This document shows, piece by piece, positions 1-8,605 of a stretch of 37,124 nt of DNA. Source of the stretch: Oligoflexia bacterium. GTDB lineage: Bacteria; Bdellovibrionota; UBA1018. Every line of letters starts with the position of its first letter. Within the stretch, counting starts at the first letter, position 1. Made by a program: the position numbers and the translations under genes. The notes under the pieces were generated by a model, which was not told the origin of the DNA, searched no databases, and saw nothing but the letters and a program-made list of their open reading frames with translations. The stretch lies in contig JACMNQ010000040.1 in NCBI GenBank assembly GCA_014378465.1, forward strand, positions 1 to 37,124, given 5' to 3'.

Positions 1-1
1 C

Positions 2-955
2 CGCCCTGAAATGATCGTGCCGATCACGATCCATCCGGCTTTCAACAAAGCGGCTCAGTACTTTGACGTGAAGGCCGTGCATGTGGCAGTGGGCGATGAT
101 TTCAGAGCGGACCTCAAGGCGGTTGAGGCAGCGGTCACCCCCAACACGATTCTCATCGTCGGTTCCGCTCCCGCCTATCCCCATGGAGTGGTGGATCCCA
201 TCACTGAGATGGCGGCGCTGGCGATGAAACACAAGCTGGGTTGTCACGTGGATGCCTGCGTGGGTGGGTTTCTCCTGCCCTTTCTCAAGAAGCTCGGGCG
301 TCCCATCCCGGCTTTCGATTTCAGCGTTCCAGGAGTCACTTCCATCACTGCGGATCTTCACAAGTACGGTTTCACCGCCAAGGGTGCTTCCGTCGTGATC
401 TACCGGGACAAGGAACTTCGGCGCTTTCAGTTCTTCACGCATACTGAATGGCCAGGTGGTCTTTTCGCTTCTCCCAGCATGACGGGTACTCGTCCCGGGG
501 GTTCCATCGCCGCGGCGTGGGCCACGCTGAACGCGATGGGCGAAGATGGTTATCTGGAGATGGCCGAGAAAGTGATGAACACGACGGAGACTCTGCAGAA
601 GGGACTTCGGACTTTGGGACTGAAAATTCTGGGCAAACCTGAAATGTCAGTTTTCGCTTTCGCTTCAGACGAACTGGACCTCTTTGCGGTCGCGGATTTC
701 ATGGAAAGTCGTCGCTGGCACATTGACCGTCAGCAGAATCCAACCTGCCTGCACCTGATGGTGACCCCTGCGCACGAGCAAGCTTGCCAGGCGTTTCTCA
801 AGGACCTTGCGGAGGCAATCACCTTCGTGAAAGCGAATCCCACCGCCTCACAGCAGGGCACTGCCGCCATGTACGGCATGCTCGCCACGATTCCAGATCG
901 CAGCAAGATTCATGAGTTTCTACACGGCTACATGGACGAGCGCTACCAGACCTAG
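2..955 (+). CDS. Sphingosine-1-phosphate lyase-like PLP-dependent enzyme (5' partial)
   Basis: This group II pyridoxal-phosphate-dependent carboxy-lyase resembles eukaryotic sphingosine-1-phosphate lyase, which cleaves phosphorylated long-chain bases into a fatty aldehyde and phosphoethanolamine. The reading frame is open to the left edge, and the codons before the first ATG (position 11) read R-P-E, matching the P-E-(I/M) context of the family, so the N-terminal part lies outside the window. Counting from that ATG, the cofactor-binding HVDACVGGF segment is at 79-87 and the Schiff-base lysine is K118 in SITADLHKYG. WPGG, ASP and the G-T/S-RPGG motif follow in family order. The C-terminal AAMYGM and the D-R segment are also conserved. 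The enzyme family is clear; the substrate is inferred. The stop overlaps that of the convergent downstream gene. Confidence 0.88.
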   Translation, partial: RPEMIVPITIHPAFNKAAQYFDVKAVHVAVGDDFRADLKAVEAAVTPNTILIVGSAPAYPHGVVDPITEMAALAMKHKLGCHVDACVGGFLLPFLKKLGRPIPAFDFSVPGVTSITADLHKYGFTAKGASVVIYRDKELRRFQFFTHTEWPGGLFASPSMTGTRPGGSIAAAWATLNAMGEDGYLEMAEKVMNTTETLQKGLRTLGLKILGKPEMSVFAFASDELDLFAVADFMESRRWHIDRQQNPTCLHLMVTPAHEQACQAFLKDLAEAITFVKANPTASQQGTAAMYGMLATIPDRSKIHEFLHGYMDERYQT

Positions 956-2565
956 AAGCTGAGGTCGACCGCCGCATCATAGAGGAAGCGCGGATCCTTC
1001 TTCTGCCTCGCCGTATGAATCAACTGCATCAGATTCCGGTTCGGAATCCCCTGGTAAGTCACCTTGCCGTCCACACGAACGATGACCGGGAGGGTGAGGT
1101 CCACCAACTCCGGCGCCAGCAGGAGTTTGAAGTGGGAGAGTTTCAGGGCGTTCTCCTGAGTCACGATATCAATTTCGTTACCCCGGATTCGAGCCTCAAA
1201 ACTGCTGAGCGTCGAAGAGGGCAATGGAGTTCCGAGGCTGTCCGTCGACTGCAGCCAGAAGTAATCCCTCACCCGAAGACCTGGGTAAGCAGGAGAGTTC
1301 GGTCCGCCAGCATAATCGGCTCCGAAATACAGAGGGAAGATCGCCTTCTGATAAAGGTCACGGGGCTGCAGGAGAAGTTTGGAAAGTTCCCGGGAGATGA
1401 GCGCGAAGTCGGGTGCGTGAGTTCCGCCGTGCACGATCAGCTGAAAGCCTGACTTCAGTCTAAGTTCCGTTTCGAGAGCCGCTGTTTTCGCCTCCACCTG
1501 TCGCATCAGGGGAAGAAACTCCTCGAAGTGATCCTTCAAACCGTTGATGTGCGTGTAATGCGTGTTGAAGTAAGTTTTGAGGTACCGCTTGTCCTGATAA
1601 CCGAGTTGAGTGCCGCCATTGTTGGCATTGAAGCCGGAGAAGAGTCCGACGAGAAAGCCGACTTCCCGAGTGATGCCCATGGCGCCCATGGAATGTCCCC
1701 AGAGAATACGTCGATCGCCGTCGATCGGAAGTTCCGATTGAGCGAGTTCCACGATCTCGGGGATCAGACCTCGGGTCTGCAGATTCCAGCCGATGGACGA
1801 AGACGGTGCGATGATGATCACTTTTGCCGACTCCGCAAAAGGAATGAGTTGCTTGAGGTAACTGATCGAGACGGCTTTGGCCTTGTCGTAGGTGTTCGTC
1901 GAGTCACCGCCGCCGTGAAGCATGAAAAGCAGGGGTACGGGTTGCGTGACCTCGGCCAGGTTCACGGAAGCAGGAAGATAATATTGAATGCCGGTGCGAT
2001 TGCTGAACCCGTTCGGAAGGTGATCGAAGGACCCGACCTTGCCTGCAGGCGCCGTGAAAAGTTTTGATTTTCTGATCCCGACCAGCGAGCGCAGGAGCTT
2101 CTTTGCGGCAGTGAGATCGGTGGACATGAGTGGCAGACCCGACTGCTGCGCGAGCAGTTGCGCGAACGCTTCGTCGGTCACTGCAGAATCATGGAATGCG
2201 GTACTGAGCTGGTTCAGGTCGACGGAGGTGAGCTGTGCGGAGGATTCCGCCGAAAGCCAATGGGATTGCCGGGGTTTGACGTGGATCGGACTTTCGGGAA
2301 TACCAGCGACAGTCGTTGGAGCAGCGCTCGTCGTCGGAAGGAGGCTCGGGGCCGGATTCGGGCTGGGTGAAGCAGCCGGAACGGGTGAAACGTTCGCGTC
2401 GGGATTGCGAGTTCTCAGGACTTTCTTCGGTGCTGCCGCCGGGTCAGGAATGGGGGCATGGATGGCATCGCAAGCCGTGGTCATCAACATGAGCATCGCA
2501 AGAAGGCCGACTGCTCCCGGGCTCAGTGAAGCTGTGAACGAAGACGTTTTGACTGGAGATCGCAT
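952..2565 (-). CDS. Lipoprotein with alpha/beta-hydrolase (esterase-like) domain
   Basis: The 537-residue protein starts with a signal peptide ending in a lipobox (LMTTAC, lipidated Cys about residue 32). A roughly 130-residue Pro/Ala/Ser-rich stretch follows, then an alpha/beta-hydrolase fold. Visible elements are an oxyanion-type LHGGG at 216-220, the nucleophile elbow GHSMG with Ser292, and a candidate catalytic His383 in HGGTHAPD. This arrangement resembles the poly-hydroxybutyrate depolymerase / feruloyl-esterase type of secreted hydrolase, but the substrate cannot be read from the sequence. About 150 residues lie beyond the catalytic His and may be an accessory domain. It lies 42 bp downstream of the ABC-F gene on the same strand and may be co-transcribed with it. 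Confidence 0.8.
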   Translation of the reverse strand: MRSPVKTSSFTASLSPGAVGLLAMLMLMTTACDAIHAPIPDPAAAPKKVLRTRNPDANVSPVPAASPSPNPAPSLLPTTSAAPTTVAGIPESPIHVKPRQSHWLSAESSAQLTSVDLNQLSTAFHDSAVTDEAFAQLLAQQSGLPLMSTDLTAAKKLLRSLVGIRKSKLFTAPAGKVGSFDHLPNGFSNRTGIQYYLPASVNLAEVTQPVPLLFMLHGGGDSTNTYDKAKAVSISYLKQLIPFAESAKVIIIAPSSSIGWNLQTRGLIPEIVELAQSELPIDGDRRILWGHSMGAMGITREVGFLVGLFSGFNANNGGTQLGYQDKRYLKTYFNTHYTHINGLKDHFEEFLPLMRQVEAKTAALETELRLKSGFQLIVHGGTHAPDFALISRELSKLLLQPRDLYQKAIFPLYFGADYAGGPNSPAYPGLRVRDYFWLQSTDSLGTPLPSSTLSSFEARIRGNEIDIVTQENALKLSHFKLLLAPELVDLTLPVIVRVDGKVTYQGIPNRNLMQLIHTARQKKDPRFLYDAAVDLSF

Positions 2566-2607
2566 GACGATTGTGGCCTCGGACTGCTCATGAAGTTGAA
2601 AGGACGG

Positions 2608-4428
2608 TTAGGAAGAAAGTTCAGACCACCGCTGGTAAAGCTCCTGGATCTGTTCCTGGAGAGTGGTCATTTTCTGAGAAATCCCGGTCAGCTTGACCGA
2701 GTTGCTCATGATTTCAGGACGTTCACTCTCAGCCGTGGCTTTTTCAAGCTCCGCTTCGATCCGCTGAATCGTCTCTTCCATTCCATCGAGTTCGCGCTGT
2801 TCGTTGAAGCCAAGTCGTTTCTTCTTGGGTCCGGCGCCCGCGCCTGAATCTTTTTTATCAGTCTTGGTCTTGAGTGCCGCCTTGGCGGAAGACTCCTGAT
2901 CGATCGCCCAGCTTTCGTACTGATTGAGATCCGAAAACGAGATGAGCTTGCCGTCACTGATTGCATTGTAAGGGTTGAAAGCCAGAATCTGCGTGGCGAC
3001 CTGATCGAGGAAGTACCGATCATGAGTCACGAGAAGCACGGAGCCCGGAAATTCCTTAAGCACGTCTTCGAGAATATTGAGAGTCGCGATGTCCAGATCG
3101 TTGGTCGGCTCATCGAGAACGAGCAGGTTCGCCTTTTCGAGCATGAGCTTGGCGATGAGAATCCGGCTCTGTTCTCCCCCTGAAAGTTTACCCACGGCCA
3201 TGTCAGCCTGGTCTTTCGTGAAAAGAAAACGGTCCAGGTAACTCCGGATGTGCGTGCGAGTTCCCTGGAAGTCGACATGATCACCGGTCGGGCAGAAAGT
3301 CTTGATCAGACTCAGCGTCGGGTCGAGAGTCTCTCGATTCTGTTCAAAGTAAGCGACGCTGAGGTTGTCAGACTGGATCACTTCGCCAGTGTCCGGCTTT
3401 TCCATCCCCAGCAGAGTGCGAATGAGCGTGGATTTTCCACAGCCATTGGGACCCAGCAGACCAATGCGTGTTCCGGGACGCAGAACGATATCCACGTTCG
3501 AGAAGATCTTGCGGTCGCCGTAATTTTTGGAAAGATTCTTTCCTTCGATAAGGCGCTTGGGGTTTCTTTCGCTGCCCTGAAAGGAAATCTTCGCGGTGCG
3601 AGTGATGTTGCGATCACTGATCTCTTCGACTTCTTCCTTGAGGTCACCTGCGCGATTGATGCGGGCCTGCTGTTTGGTAGTGCGGGCCTTGGCACCCTGA
3701 CGAAGCCATTCGGTTTCACGGCGAAGCGTGTTCTTCAGGATGGTTTCGCGGCGTTCCTGCGCAGCCATCATCTGGTCTTTGACTTCGAGGTAAGCGGCGT
3801 AATCGCCATCGATCATCAGAAGTCCACCGACGTTGCGTCGATCGAGTTCGAGGATGCGATGAGAAACGCGTTGGAGAAACAGTCGATCATGGGTCACGGT
3901 CAGGGTCGCGAAATTGGCCTGCGCGAGAAAGCCTTCAAGCCAGCGGATGCTGCCGACGTCCAGATGATTGGTGGGTTCATCGAGCAGCAGCAGGTCAGGT
4001 TTCTTGACGAGCTCACGGCAGAGGGCCACGCGCTTTTTCCAGCCGCCTGAAAGTTTGGTGATCGGAGTGTCAGCCGAGTTCCCGCCGACATCGAGCTGCA
4101 GCTTCGAAATGTATTCCTGAGCCAGGTTCAGGCTCTGCCAGTCGTCGGGATTCTCAGCGCCTTCGAGCACGGTCGAAAGGATGGTCGCACCCACTTTGAA
4201 AGAAGGGACCTGTTCGAGAAAGCCGACTTTGAGTCCGCGGGCGAACGAAAGATTGCCCTCGTCCACGCTCTGTTGACCCGCGAGAATCTTCAGGAGAGTG
4301 GACTTGCCCGCTCCATTGGGACCGATGAGACCGATGTGGTCACCGCTTTCGATGCCAAATGTGATCTGGTCGAATAGGGGACGTGCGCCGAAAGCCTTCT
4401 TGATCTGATGAGCATTTACTAAAATCAC
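2608..4428 (-). CDS. uup: ABC-F family ATPase, Uup type
   Basis: This soluble ABC-F protein of 606 residues has two ATPase domains and no membrane segments. Domain 1 has Walker A GPNGAGKST at 36-44, signature LSGGW at 126-130 and Walker B with DEPTNHLD at 150-157. A charged linker (about 215-270) contains the AKARTTKQQAR segment typical of Uup-like members. Domain 2 has Walker A GPNGCGKST at 326-334 and LSGGEQ at 415-420. A basic stretch and a C-terminal coiled coil (about 540-606) follow, as in Uup. ABC-F proteins act on the ribosome, and Uup has also been linked to tolerance of DNA-structure and ribosome-assembly stress. The exact role here is inferred from the family. The start is ATG at 4428. 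Confidence 0.9.
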   Translation of the reverse strand: MILVNAHQIKKAFGARPLFDQITFGIESGDHIGLIGPNGAGKSTLLKILAGQQSVDEGNLSFARGLKVGFLEQVPSFKVGATILSTVLEGAENPDDWQSLNLAQEYISKLQLDVGGNSADTPITKLSGGWKKRVALCRELVKKPDLLLLDEPTNHLDVGSIRWLEGFLAQANFATLTVTHDRLFLQRVSHRILELDRRNVGGLLMIDGDYAAYLEVKDQMMAAQERRETILKNTLRRETEWLRQGAKARTTKQQARINRAGDLKEEVEEISDRNITRTAKISFQGSERNPKRLIEGKNLSKNYGDRKIFSNVDIVLRPGTRIGLLGPNGCGKSTLIRTLLGMEKPDTGEVIQSDNLSVAYFEQNRETLDPTLSLIKTFCPTGDHVDFQGTRTHIRSYLDRFLFTKDQADMAVGKLSGGEQSRILIAKLMLEKANLLVLDEPTNDLDIATLNILEDVLKEFPGSVLLVTHDRYFLDQVATQILAFNPYNAISDGKLISFSDLNQYESWAIDQESSAKAALKTKTDKKDSGAGAGPKKKRLGFNEQRELDGMEETIQRIEAELEKATAESERPEIMSNSVKLTGISQKMTTLQEQIQELYQRWSELSS

Positions 4429-4504
4429 TGCTGCAACTTACCTGAAAACTGAGCGATAGCCTAGTGAAACGATCACCAAATCAGTTGAGGGCTCATTTGA
4501 ATCT

Positions 4505-4563
4505 TCGGCTCCGCCTCATCTCAGCATTCGGCTCCGCCTCAAATAGCCATCGGCTCCGCCTCA
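4505..4563. repeat. Three direct copies of a 14-bp GC-rich unit
   Basis: TCGGCTCCGCCTCA occurs exactly three times, at 4505-4518, 4528-4541 and 4550-4563, with start-to-start spacing of 23 and 22 bp. The last copy contains the stop codon (TGA on the minus strand, 4561-4563) of the gene that ends here. The spacers are not conserved. Each unit contains GGC-GGA-GCC, which could form only a weak hairpin. No transposase or other mobile signature is nearby. Confidence 0.85.
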
Positions 4564-5178
4564 GGCCGCTTCTTCGTCTTCAATGTCCATGACGAAAATC
4601 TCTGACTTTTCAACGAGCTCGAAGCACTCTTCGAGCACGGCAGCCGACATTCCCAGGTGTTCGAGAGCGGCCCGAAGCTTCTTCTCCAGGCCATGCTCCT
4701 GAATCGCATGGGAGTTGATTTCGATCCCTTTGAGTTCCGTGTGATCATCGATGGCGACGTTCATCAGCTTCAACGCTTCCACTTTATCCGGGGTGAGGTT
4801 GATCCTGCGGGTCTGGATGAAAGTGAAATGCGATTTGTCACCCCTGTATTCAATCGAAGGATGACGATGGCCGGTGGCGAGGTAATTTTCGCAGAACCTG
4901 CGTACGCAGTAGTCCGTGACCTGGTATTCAGCATGACGAACCTTGAAATCGAGTTCCCTGTAAACTTTCTGGCCCGCGGCAAACACGTCTCCGAGTTCCT
5001 TGAGTTCTTCCGGCAGCGAGTCGATTGGCTTGCCCTTTTTAGTCTGTTTTCGGGCTTTGGTCGCGCGTCCGCTGACTTTGCCACTGAAGAGTTTGCCTAT
5101 GCCGGCCTCTTCCTTGTCTTTCCTGCCGTTTCTGGCGGGTACGCTCTGGAGGTGAGTTGCTTTCTTTGAATTTGCCAT
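4561..5178 (-). CDS. Conserved-looking protein of unknown function
   Basis: I do not recognise a family. From the ATG at 5178 the product is 205 residues. The N-terminal 50 residues are rich in Lys/Arg/Gly. A mixed helical region follows containing two cysteines (YCVRRFC) and an aromatic basic stretch (HFTFIQTRRINL), and the C-terminus is acidic (DIEDEEAA). There is no signal peptide or membrane segment, so it is probably cytoplasmic. An in-frame ATG at 5238 would add 20 residues. I prefer 5178 because a GGACGGG stretch lies just upstream and the extra residues look unlike the rest, but this is not decisive. The stop lies inside the third direct repeat. The gene is divergent from the PilZ gene. 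Confidence 0.65.
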   Translation of the reverse strand: MANSKKATHLQSVPARNGRKDKEEAGIGKLFSGKVSGRATKARKQTKKGKPIDSLPEELKELGDVFAAGQKVYRELDFKVRHAEYQVTDYCVRRFCENYLATGHRHPSIEYRGDKSHFTFIQTRRINLTPDKVEALKLMNVAIDDHTELKGIEINSHAIQEHGLEKKLRAALEHLGMSAAVLEECFELVEKSEIFVMDIEDEEAA

Positions 5179-5277
5179 AATCCCGTCCATTTCAAGATGC
5201 AGGCCGGCAGGCAGGAGTCGCTGGAATCTTTTTGACATGCGGCTTCAGGAACCCTGAGGCACCACTCATTGTGTTTT

Positions 5278-5294
5278 CCGGGCTAGTTGCCCGG
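5278..5294. promoter_or_regulatory. Perfect hairpin between divergent genes
   Basis: CCGGGC and GCCCGG form a perfect 6-bp stem with a 5-base loop (TAGTT). It sits 20 bp before the GTG start of the PilZ gene, in the divergent intergenic space. Because no gene ends here it is more likely an operator or leader hairpin than a terminator, although TTTCTT follows it on the plus strand. Confidence 0.4.
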
Positions 5295-5314
5295 TTTCTT
5301 GATACGCTCAGAGA

Positions 5315-6061
5315 GTGAGTACCCCTCCCCCAGAAGCCTCGCAGGACAAGAAATTCGTTGCGGCAAAGCCCGAAGAGGCGCGGGCGCTCATTCAAAATGC
5401 GATCAAGACCCGCTCCAAAGTTCTGATCTGGACGCAGCAACAGAAGTACCGTCTCACATCGAAGCTCGAGAGCACTTTCGAATCCGGTTCGTCTCTTTAC
5501 CTTTCCGTCACCAAAGGGGTCGAAGAAGCCGAATTTGAAACCAATCTCAAGAGAGAGGGGATTGAAGAATGTCTGTTTTCGGCGTCTTTGCCTTCGGAAG
5601 TTATTTTCTTCAAGGCGAATTTAAGAAAATCCGCCCAGGGGCTGCTTCATTTCAAACTTCAGGATCCGGTTTACAAAGTCCAGCGCCGAAGGAGTCTGCG
5701 AATGCCTCTCGGAAATGCACCGGTGCATTTCAGGCTGGCCCCTTCCGCGCCCTCCCTCCCTGACCTGTCTTGCCTGATGATTGATGTCAGTGATGGCGGT
5801 TTTGGAATGACGACCGACGATGAAGCGCTCTCGCAGCGACTTGTACAGGGAGTGCTTCTGGAAGAAGTGGCCTTCACGCTGGGCGGTCGCTCGTTCGTGC
5901 TCACTGCCGAGATCATGTACCGAAAGGAAATCCCGGCGACGAACAAGCTCAAGAAGCACTTCAGACTGGGTCTGGTTTTCAGGGGAATTCGAGAGCAGGA
6001 CGCCGAGTACATTTCAAAGTTCGTGTTCGAAGAGAGCAGCCGGTTCTTCGGGAGACTTTGA
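5315..6061 (+). CDS. PilZ-domain protein, putative cyclic-di-GMP receptor
   Basis: The product has 248 residues. The C-terminal half is a PilZ domain with both ligand-contact motifs: RxxxR (R125-R129 in QRRRSLR) and DxSxxG (D157-S159-G162 in DVSDGGFG). The N-terminal half (about 15-115) is a beta-rich region in the position of the YcgR-type flanking domain. No signal peptide is seen. Family knowledge indicates cyclic-di-GMP sensing; the downstream target (motility, adhesion or secretion) cannot be told from here. The start is GTG at 5315, with only a weak purine stretch (AGAG) before it. It is divergent from the unknown gene on its left and convergent with the small gene on its right. Confidence 0.85.
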   Translation: MSTPPPEASQDKKFVAAKPEEARALIQNAIKTRSKVLIWTQQQKYRLTSKLESTFESGSSLYLSVTKGVEEAEFETNLKREGIEECLFSASLPSEVIFFKANLRKSAQGLLHFKLQDPVYKVQRRRSLRMPLGNAPVHFRLAPSAPSLPDLSCLMIDVSDGGFGMTTDDEALSQRLVQGVLLEEVAFTLGGRSFVLTAEIMYRKEIPATNKLKKHFRLGLVFRGIREQDAEYISKFVFEESSRFFGRL

Positions 6062-6071
6062 AGGCGATTCT

Positions 6072-6350
6072 TCAGGGCGCCATCGGGACGCAGGAGATGG
6101 AACTCGCGTTGGCCTTGATCGCGTAACAGATGATCTTGTGCCTGCGATCCAGAATCCGCTGGTAGGAGTTCCCGGCGTCTTCGACGGTCACGTCCTCAAA
6201 AAGCTGTTTTGAGGCCGGGACGCGCTCAAGACGTTGACGACCCTGAATTTCAGCGTAATCGATCTGACGCATTTCCTGACGCGAGAAATACCCGCCGACC
6301 GCGAAAATACCCAGGAACAGTACGACGCAAATGCCTCTGAAACTCATCAT
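6072..6350 (-). CDS. Small membrane-anchored or exported protein, unknown
   Basis: This 92-residue product begins with a hydrophobic segment (about 3-20, ICVVLFLGIFAVGGYF) that acts as a signal or anchor. The remainder is charged and hydrophilic, with two Cys residues near the end (IICYAI and ISCVPM) that could form a disulfide if exported. I do not recognise the family. It follows the STAS gene on the same strand with a 53-bp gap holding a short perfect hairpin (CGGCAG-ATC-CTGCCG, 6364-6378). It may be the last gene of the CBS-STAS operon. Confidence 0.6.
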   Translation of the reverse strand: MMSFRGICVVLFLGIFAVGGYFSRQEMRQIDYAEIQGRQRLERVPASKQLFEDVTVEDAGNSYQRILDRRHKIICYAIKANASSISCVPMAP

Positions 6351-6403
6351 AGTAAGGGCTGATCGGCAGATCCTGCCGGGTACTTGACGACAATATCAGA
6401 CTC

Positions 6404-7087
6404 TTACTGTTTTTTTACGGCGCCGGCCGCACCAGCCGCCGGGGCTTGCGTCGCCGTCAATAATTCGACGATCTGGACTTCGAGCGCCTTGATCTTGGTG
6501 TCATAAGAATCGGCATCGGGCGGGGTCCTGCGTTCCATGACCATGGCGAGCATGTTGTGCTTGAGGGTCTTGTTCTCAGCCTCAAGCTGAGCGATCTGCT
6601 TTCTCAGAGCGCCGAGATCGGTGATCTCACGCTGCCGGATCTGAGCTTTTTCGGGGCTTACGGCGTCCGAGGTCTTTCCCGGAGCGGGTGTCGGCGTGGC
6701 CGGAGTCGCCTGGGCAGCAGGACTGGGAACCTTCAGCTCCGCAGGAGGTGGAGGAGCAAAAGAGGCGACCGCGTCCGCTCGAGTCGCGTAGCTGATCACA
6801 ACGGGAGGTTTCGAGAAATTTTCAATCTTGGAGCGAGTGACCGGGTCCACACCTGCGAGGACGATCTTCCCGGAAAGTTCACTGGCCAGAAGATTCAGGA
6901 CTGCAAGCTCACGCAGCACTTCGCTCGAAATCGTGCTCGCTTCAGCCAGCTCCAGGATGATCTTGTTCTTGCCGTCTAGAAAGAGTTTGTTGATGCCCGC
7001 GCGCAGAACCTTGAGGTTTTCAGGACTGATGGGTCCGGAAGCGCAGAGAATCGTGACGTCTTTTTCGCGGTTCAGCTCGAGTTTCAC
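6404..7087 (-). CDS. STAS-domain protein with C-terminal coiled coil
   Basis: Residues 1 to about 105 form a STAS-type fold of the anti-sigma-factor-antagonist kind (DVTILCASGPIS, LELAEASTISSEVL, IVLAGVDP). Next come a Pro/Ala-rich linker (about 112-140), a strong heptad coiled coil (LGALRKQIAQLEAENKTL and onward) and an Ala/Gly tail. The phosphorylatable Ser of SpoIIAA-type antagonists would fall in the TISSEV segment, but which Ser is unclear. The start is GTG. Its first bases overlap the stop of the upstream CBS gene as GTGA (7084-7087), which strongly suggests translational coupling. The coiled coil suggests it works as a dimer or adaptor; the partner is unknown. Confidence 0.75.
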   Translation of the reverse strand: MKLELNREKDVTILCASGPISPENLKVLRAGINKLFLDGKNKIILELAEASTISSEVLRELAVLNLLASELSGKIVLAGVDPVTRSKIENFSKPPVVISYATRADAVASFAPPPPAELKVPSPAAQATPATPTPAPGKTSDAVSPEKAQIRQREITDLGALRKQIAQLEAENKTLKHNMLAMVMERRTPPDADSYDTKIKALEVQIVELLTATQAPAAGAAGAVKKQ

Positions 7088-7485
7088 GATAATCTCGCTC
7101 GGTAATAGAAAACTCGCATCAGGTCGCGGCGAGTGATGATGCCGATCAGTTTGCCAGCCTTGTTCACGACCGGCAGGCGCCGGTATTTGGAATCGATGAA
7201 GCGTTTGACGATGTCGTTGAGCGGCATGTTTTCAGCGATAGTGTCGGCTTTTCTGGAAAATGTGATGACCTGTTGAAAGACTTCGGGCTTCATGTTCTTG
7301 GCCTGGGAGATCTGCATCAGAATGTCATATTCGGACAGGACTCCAATCATCTTTCCTTCGGCGTCGACGACGGGAAGACCGGTGATTCGACTGTTGATCA
7401 GCAGTTTCAGCGCTTCTTCGATCGTCATGCCTTCAGTGGCGTTGAGCATCTCGGTGGACATGATTTCTTTGGCAGTCGTTTCCAT
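7084..7485 (-). CDS. CBS-domain pair protein
   Basis: The 133-residue protein is almost entirely one tandem CBS pair (Bateman module). The first CBS covers about 8-65 (MSTEMLNATEGMTIEEAL, then GLPVVDAEGKMIGVLSEYDI). The second covers about 75-128 (MPLNDIVKRFIDSKYRRLPVV, then KLIGIITRRDLM). CBS pairs bind adenine nucleotides and usually control a partner protein. Here the partner is most likely the STAS protein, because the two genes overlap by GTGA. The start is ATG at 7485 preceded by GGAG-like bases. The gene is divergent from the HDOD-like gene. Confidence 0.85.
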   Translation of the reverse strand: METTAKEIMSTEMLNATEGMTIEEALKLLINSRITGLPVVDAEGKMIGVLSEYDILMQISQAKNMKPEVFQQVITFSRKADTIAENMPLNDIVKRFIDSKYRRLPVVNKAGKLIGIITRRDLMRVFYYRARLS

Positions 7486-7547
7486 CTCTCCATCATAGGG
7501 GCAGGATGATTTGACTTCAAGGTCCGCAATGCCCTACCCTGTAAAGA

Positions 7548-8588
7548 ATGGAAGTCGGCAGGTTCTCCCAGTTGATTGCCGAGTATTTGCAGCCCCTCGT
7601 GCCAGGGGAGACGGTGCGTTCGCTCCTGGAGGCGTCCGCTGACCCCGTGATCCGCCCCCTGGATCTGGCCACCCTTTTCAGAAGAAATCAGACGTATGCC
7701 CAGCTGATCCGGCGAATGGACCTCCTGCAGTCCCGGATAGCCGAATGGGTCGCCGAGGACGAAAAGCGCCTCGACATGGGGGACGTGATTCTTGACCGTA
7801 TCGTGAGCCTGCTGGGCAAGCAGGCGACGCGCAATGCCGGAGTCTGCATCGGCCTGCATCGCCTGAGTGGAACGCTTCCGAAAAAGGAAACGGACCGATT
7901 CAACCTCAATCCTCAGGATCAGATCAAATTTGCGCTGACCGTTGAGGCCTTCTGCCAGGAGAACAGTCTTGCGTACTCCGAGAAAGCTTATGTGGCCGGA
8001 CTTCATTATGACTGGCTCAAAGCCATTTTCGTGAAGAACAAGACTTCCAAGGATGCTCAGACCGCTTTGAGCAACGCCTTCACGGAAGGTTTTGAAATGG
8101 CTCGCATCGCTTATGACCTGAGCCGACTGGTGAAGAATTTCAAGTATGACCATTACGTTTTTTCGGCGGCTCTGCTTGAACCGATCGGAATGTCATTGAT
8201 GTCCGCGCTTTATCCCAAAGACCTTGCTGCGAAGTCCTGGAGTGCCTTCATCGCCGATTGTGAAAAGTTCAAGGGTCGCAAAGACGACGCATTTGATGCG
8301 TTGCAGTCACAGCGTTTTGACATTCGCCATCACGAACTCTCCGCTCTTGTGGTCAATTATTTCGGAATTCTCGCCACCGTGGAGAAAGCGGTTCACTTTT
8401 CGAAGGAACCGCATTTTCTAAAGGGAGCCGATTCGGATCTATATCGCCTGGCCGCGATTCTTTCGATGGCCAAAACTCTTCAGCGCAAAAAGCCGATGAG
8501 TGAAGTGCAGAAGGATTACATGCGCGATCTGCAGATCGCGGAGCACGAAGTCCTGCTCATGTCCGAAGAAATGAAGATGAAAAAGTGA
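7548..8588 (+). CDS. HDOD-like domain protein (degenerate)
   Basis: This 346-residue, mostly helical cytoplasmic protein has the layout of HDOD proteins. Residues about 40-130 match the entry helices (ILDRIVSLLGKQATRNAGVC), about 145-165 resemble the A-(F/Y)-VAGL-H segment, and HHELSALVVNYFGILATVEKAV resembles the H-x-E-x-G-x-L-L stretch. The HD dyad is not clearly preserved, so no phosphodiesterase activity is expected; HDOD proteins are generally signalling scaffolds. The assignment rests on pattern resemblance only. It ends 17 bp before the ferredoxin gene and is probably co-transcribed with it. Confidence 0.55.
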   Translation: MEVGRFSQLIAEYLQPLVPGETVRSLLEASADPVIRPLDLATLFRRNQTYAQLIRRMDLLQSRIAEWVAEDEKRLDMGDVILDRIVSLLGKQATRNAGVCIGLHRLSGTLPKKETDRFNLNPQDQIKFALTVEAFCQENSLAYSEKAYVAGLHYDWLKAIFVKNKTSKDAQTALSNAFTEGFEMARIAYDLSRLVKNFKYDHYVFSAALLEPIGMSLMSALYPKDLAAKSWSAFIADCEKFKGRKDDAFDALQSQRFDIRHHELSALVVNYFGILATVEKAVHFSKEPHFLKGADSDLYRLAAILSMAKTLQRKKPMSEVQKDYMRDLQIAEHEVLLMSEEMKMKK

Positions 8589-8605
8589 AGAGGGGGCTGA
8601 AGTAG

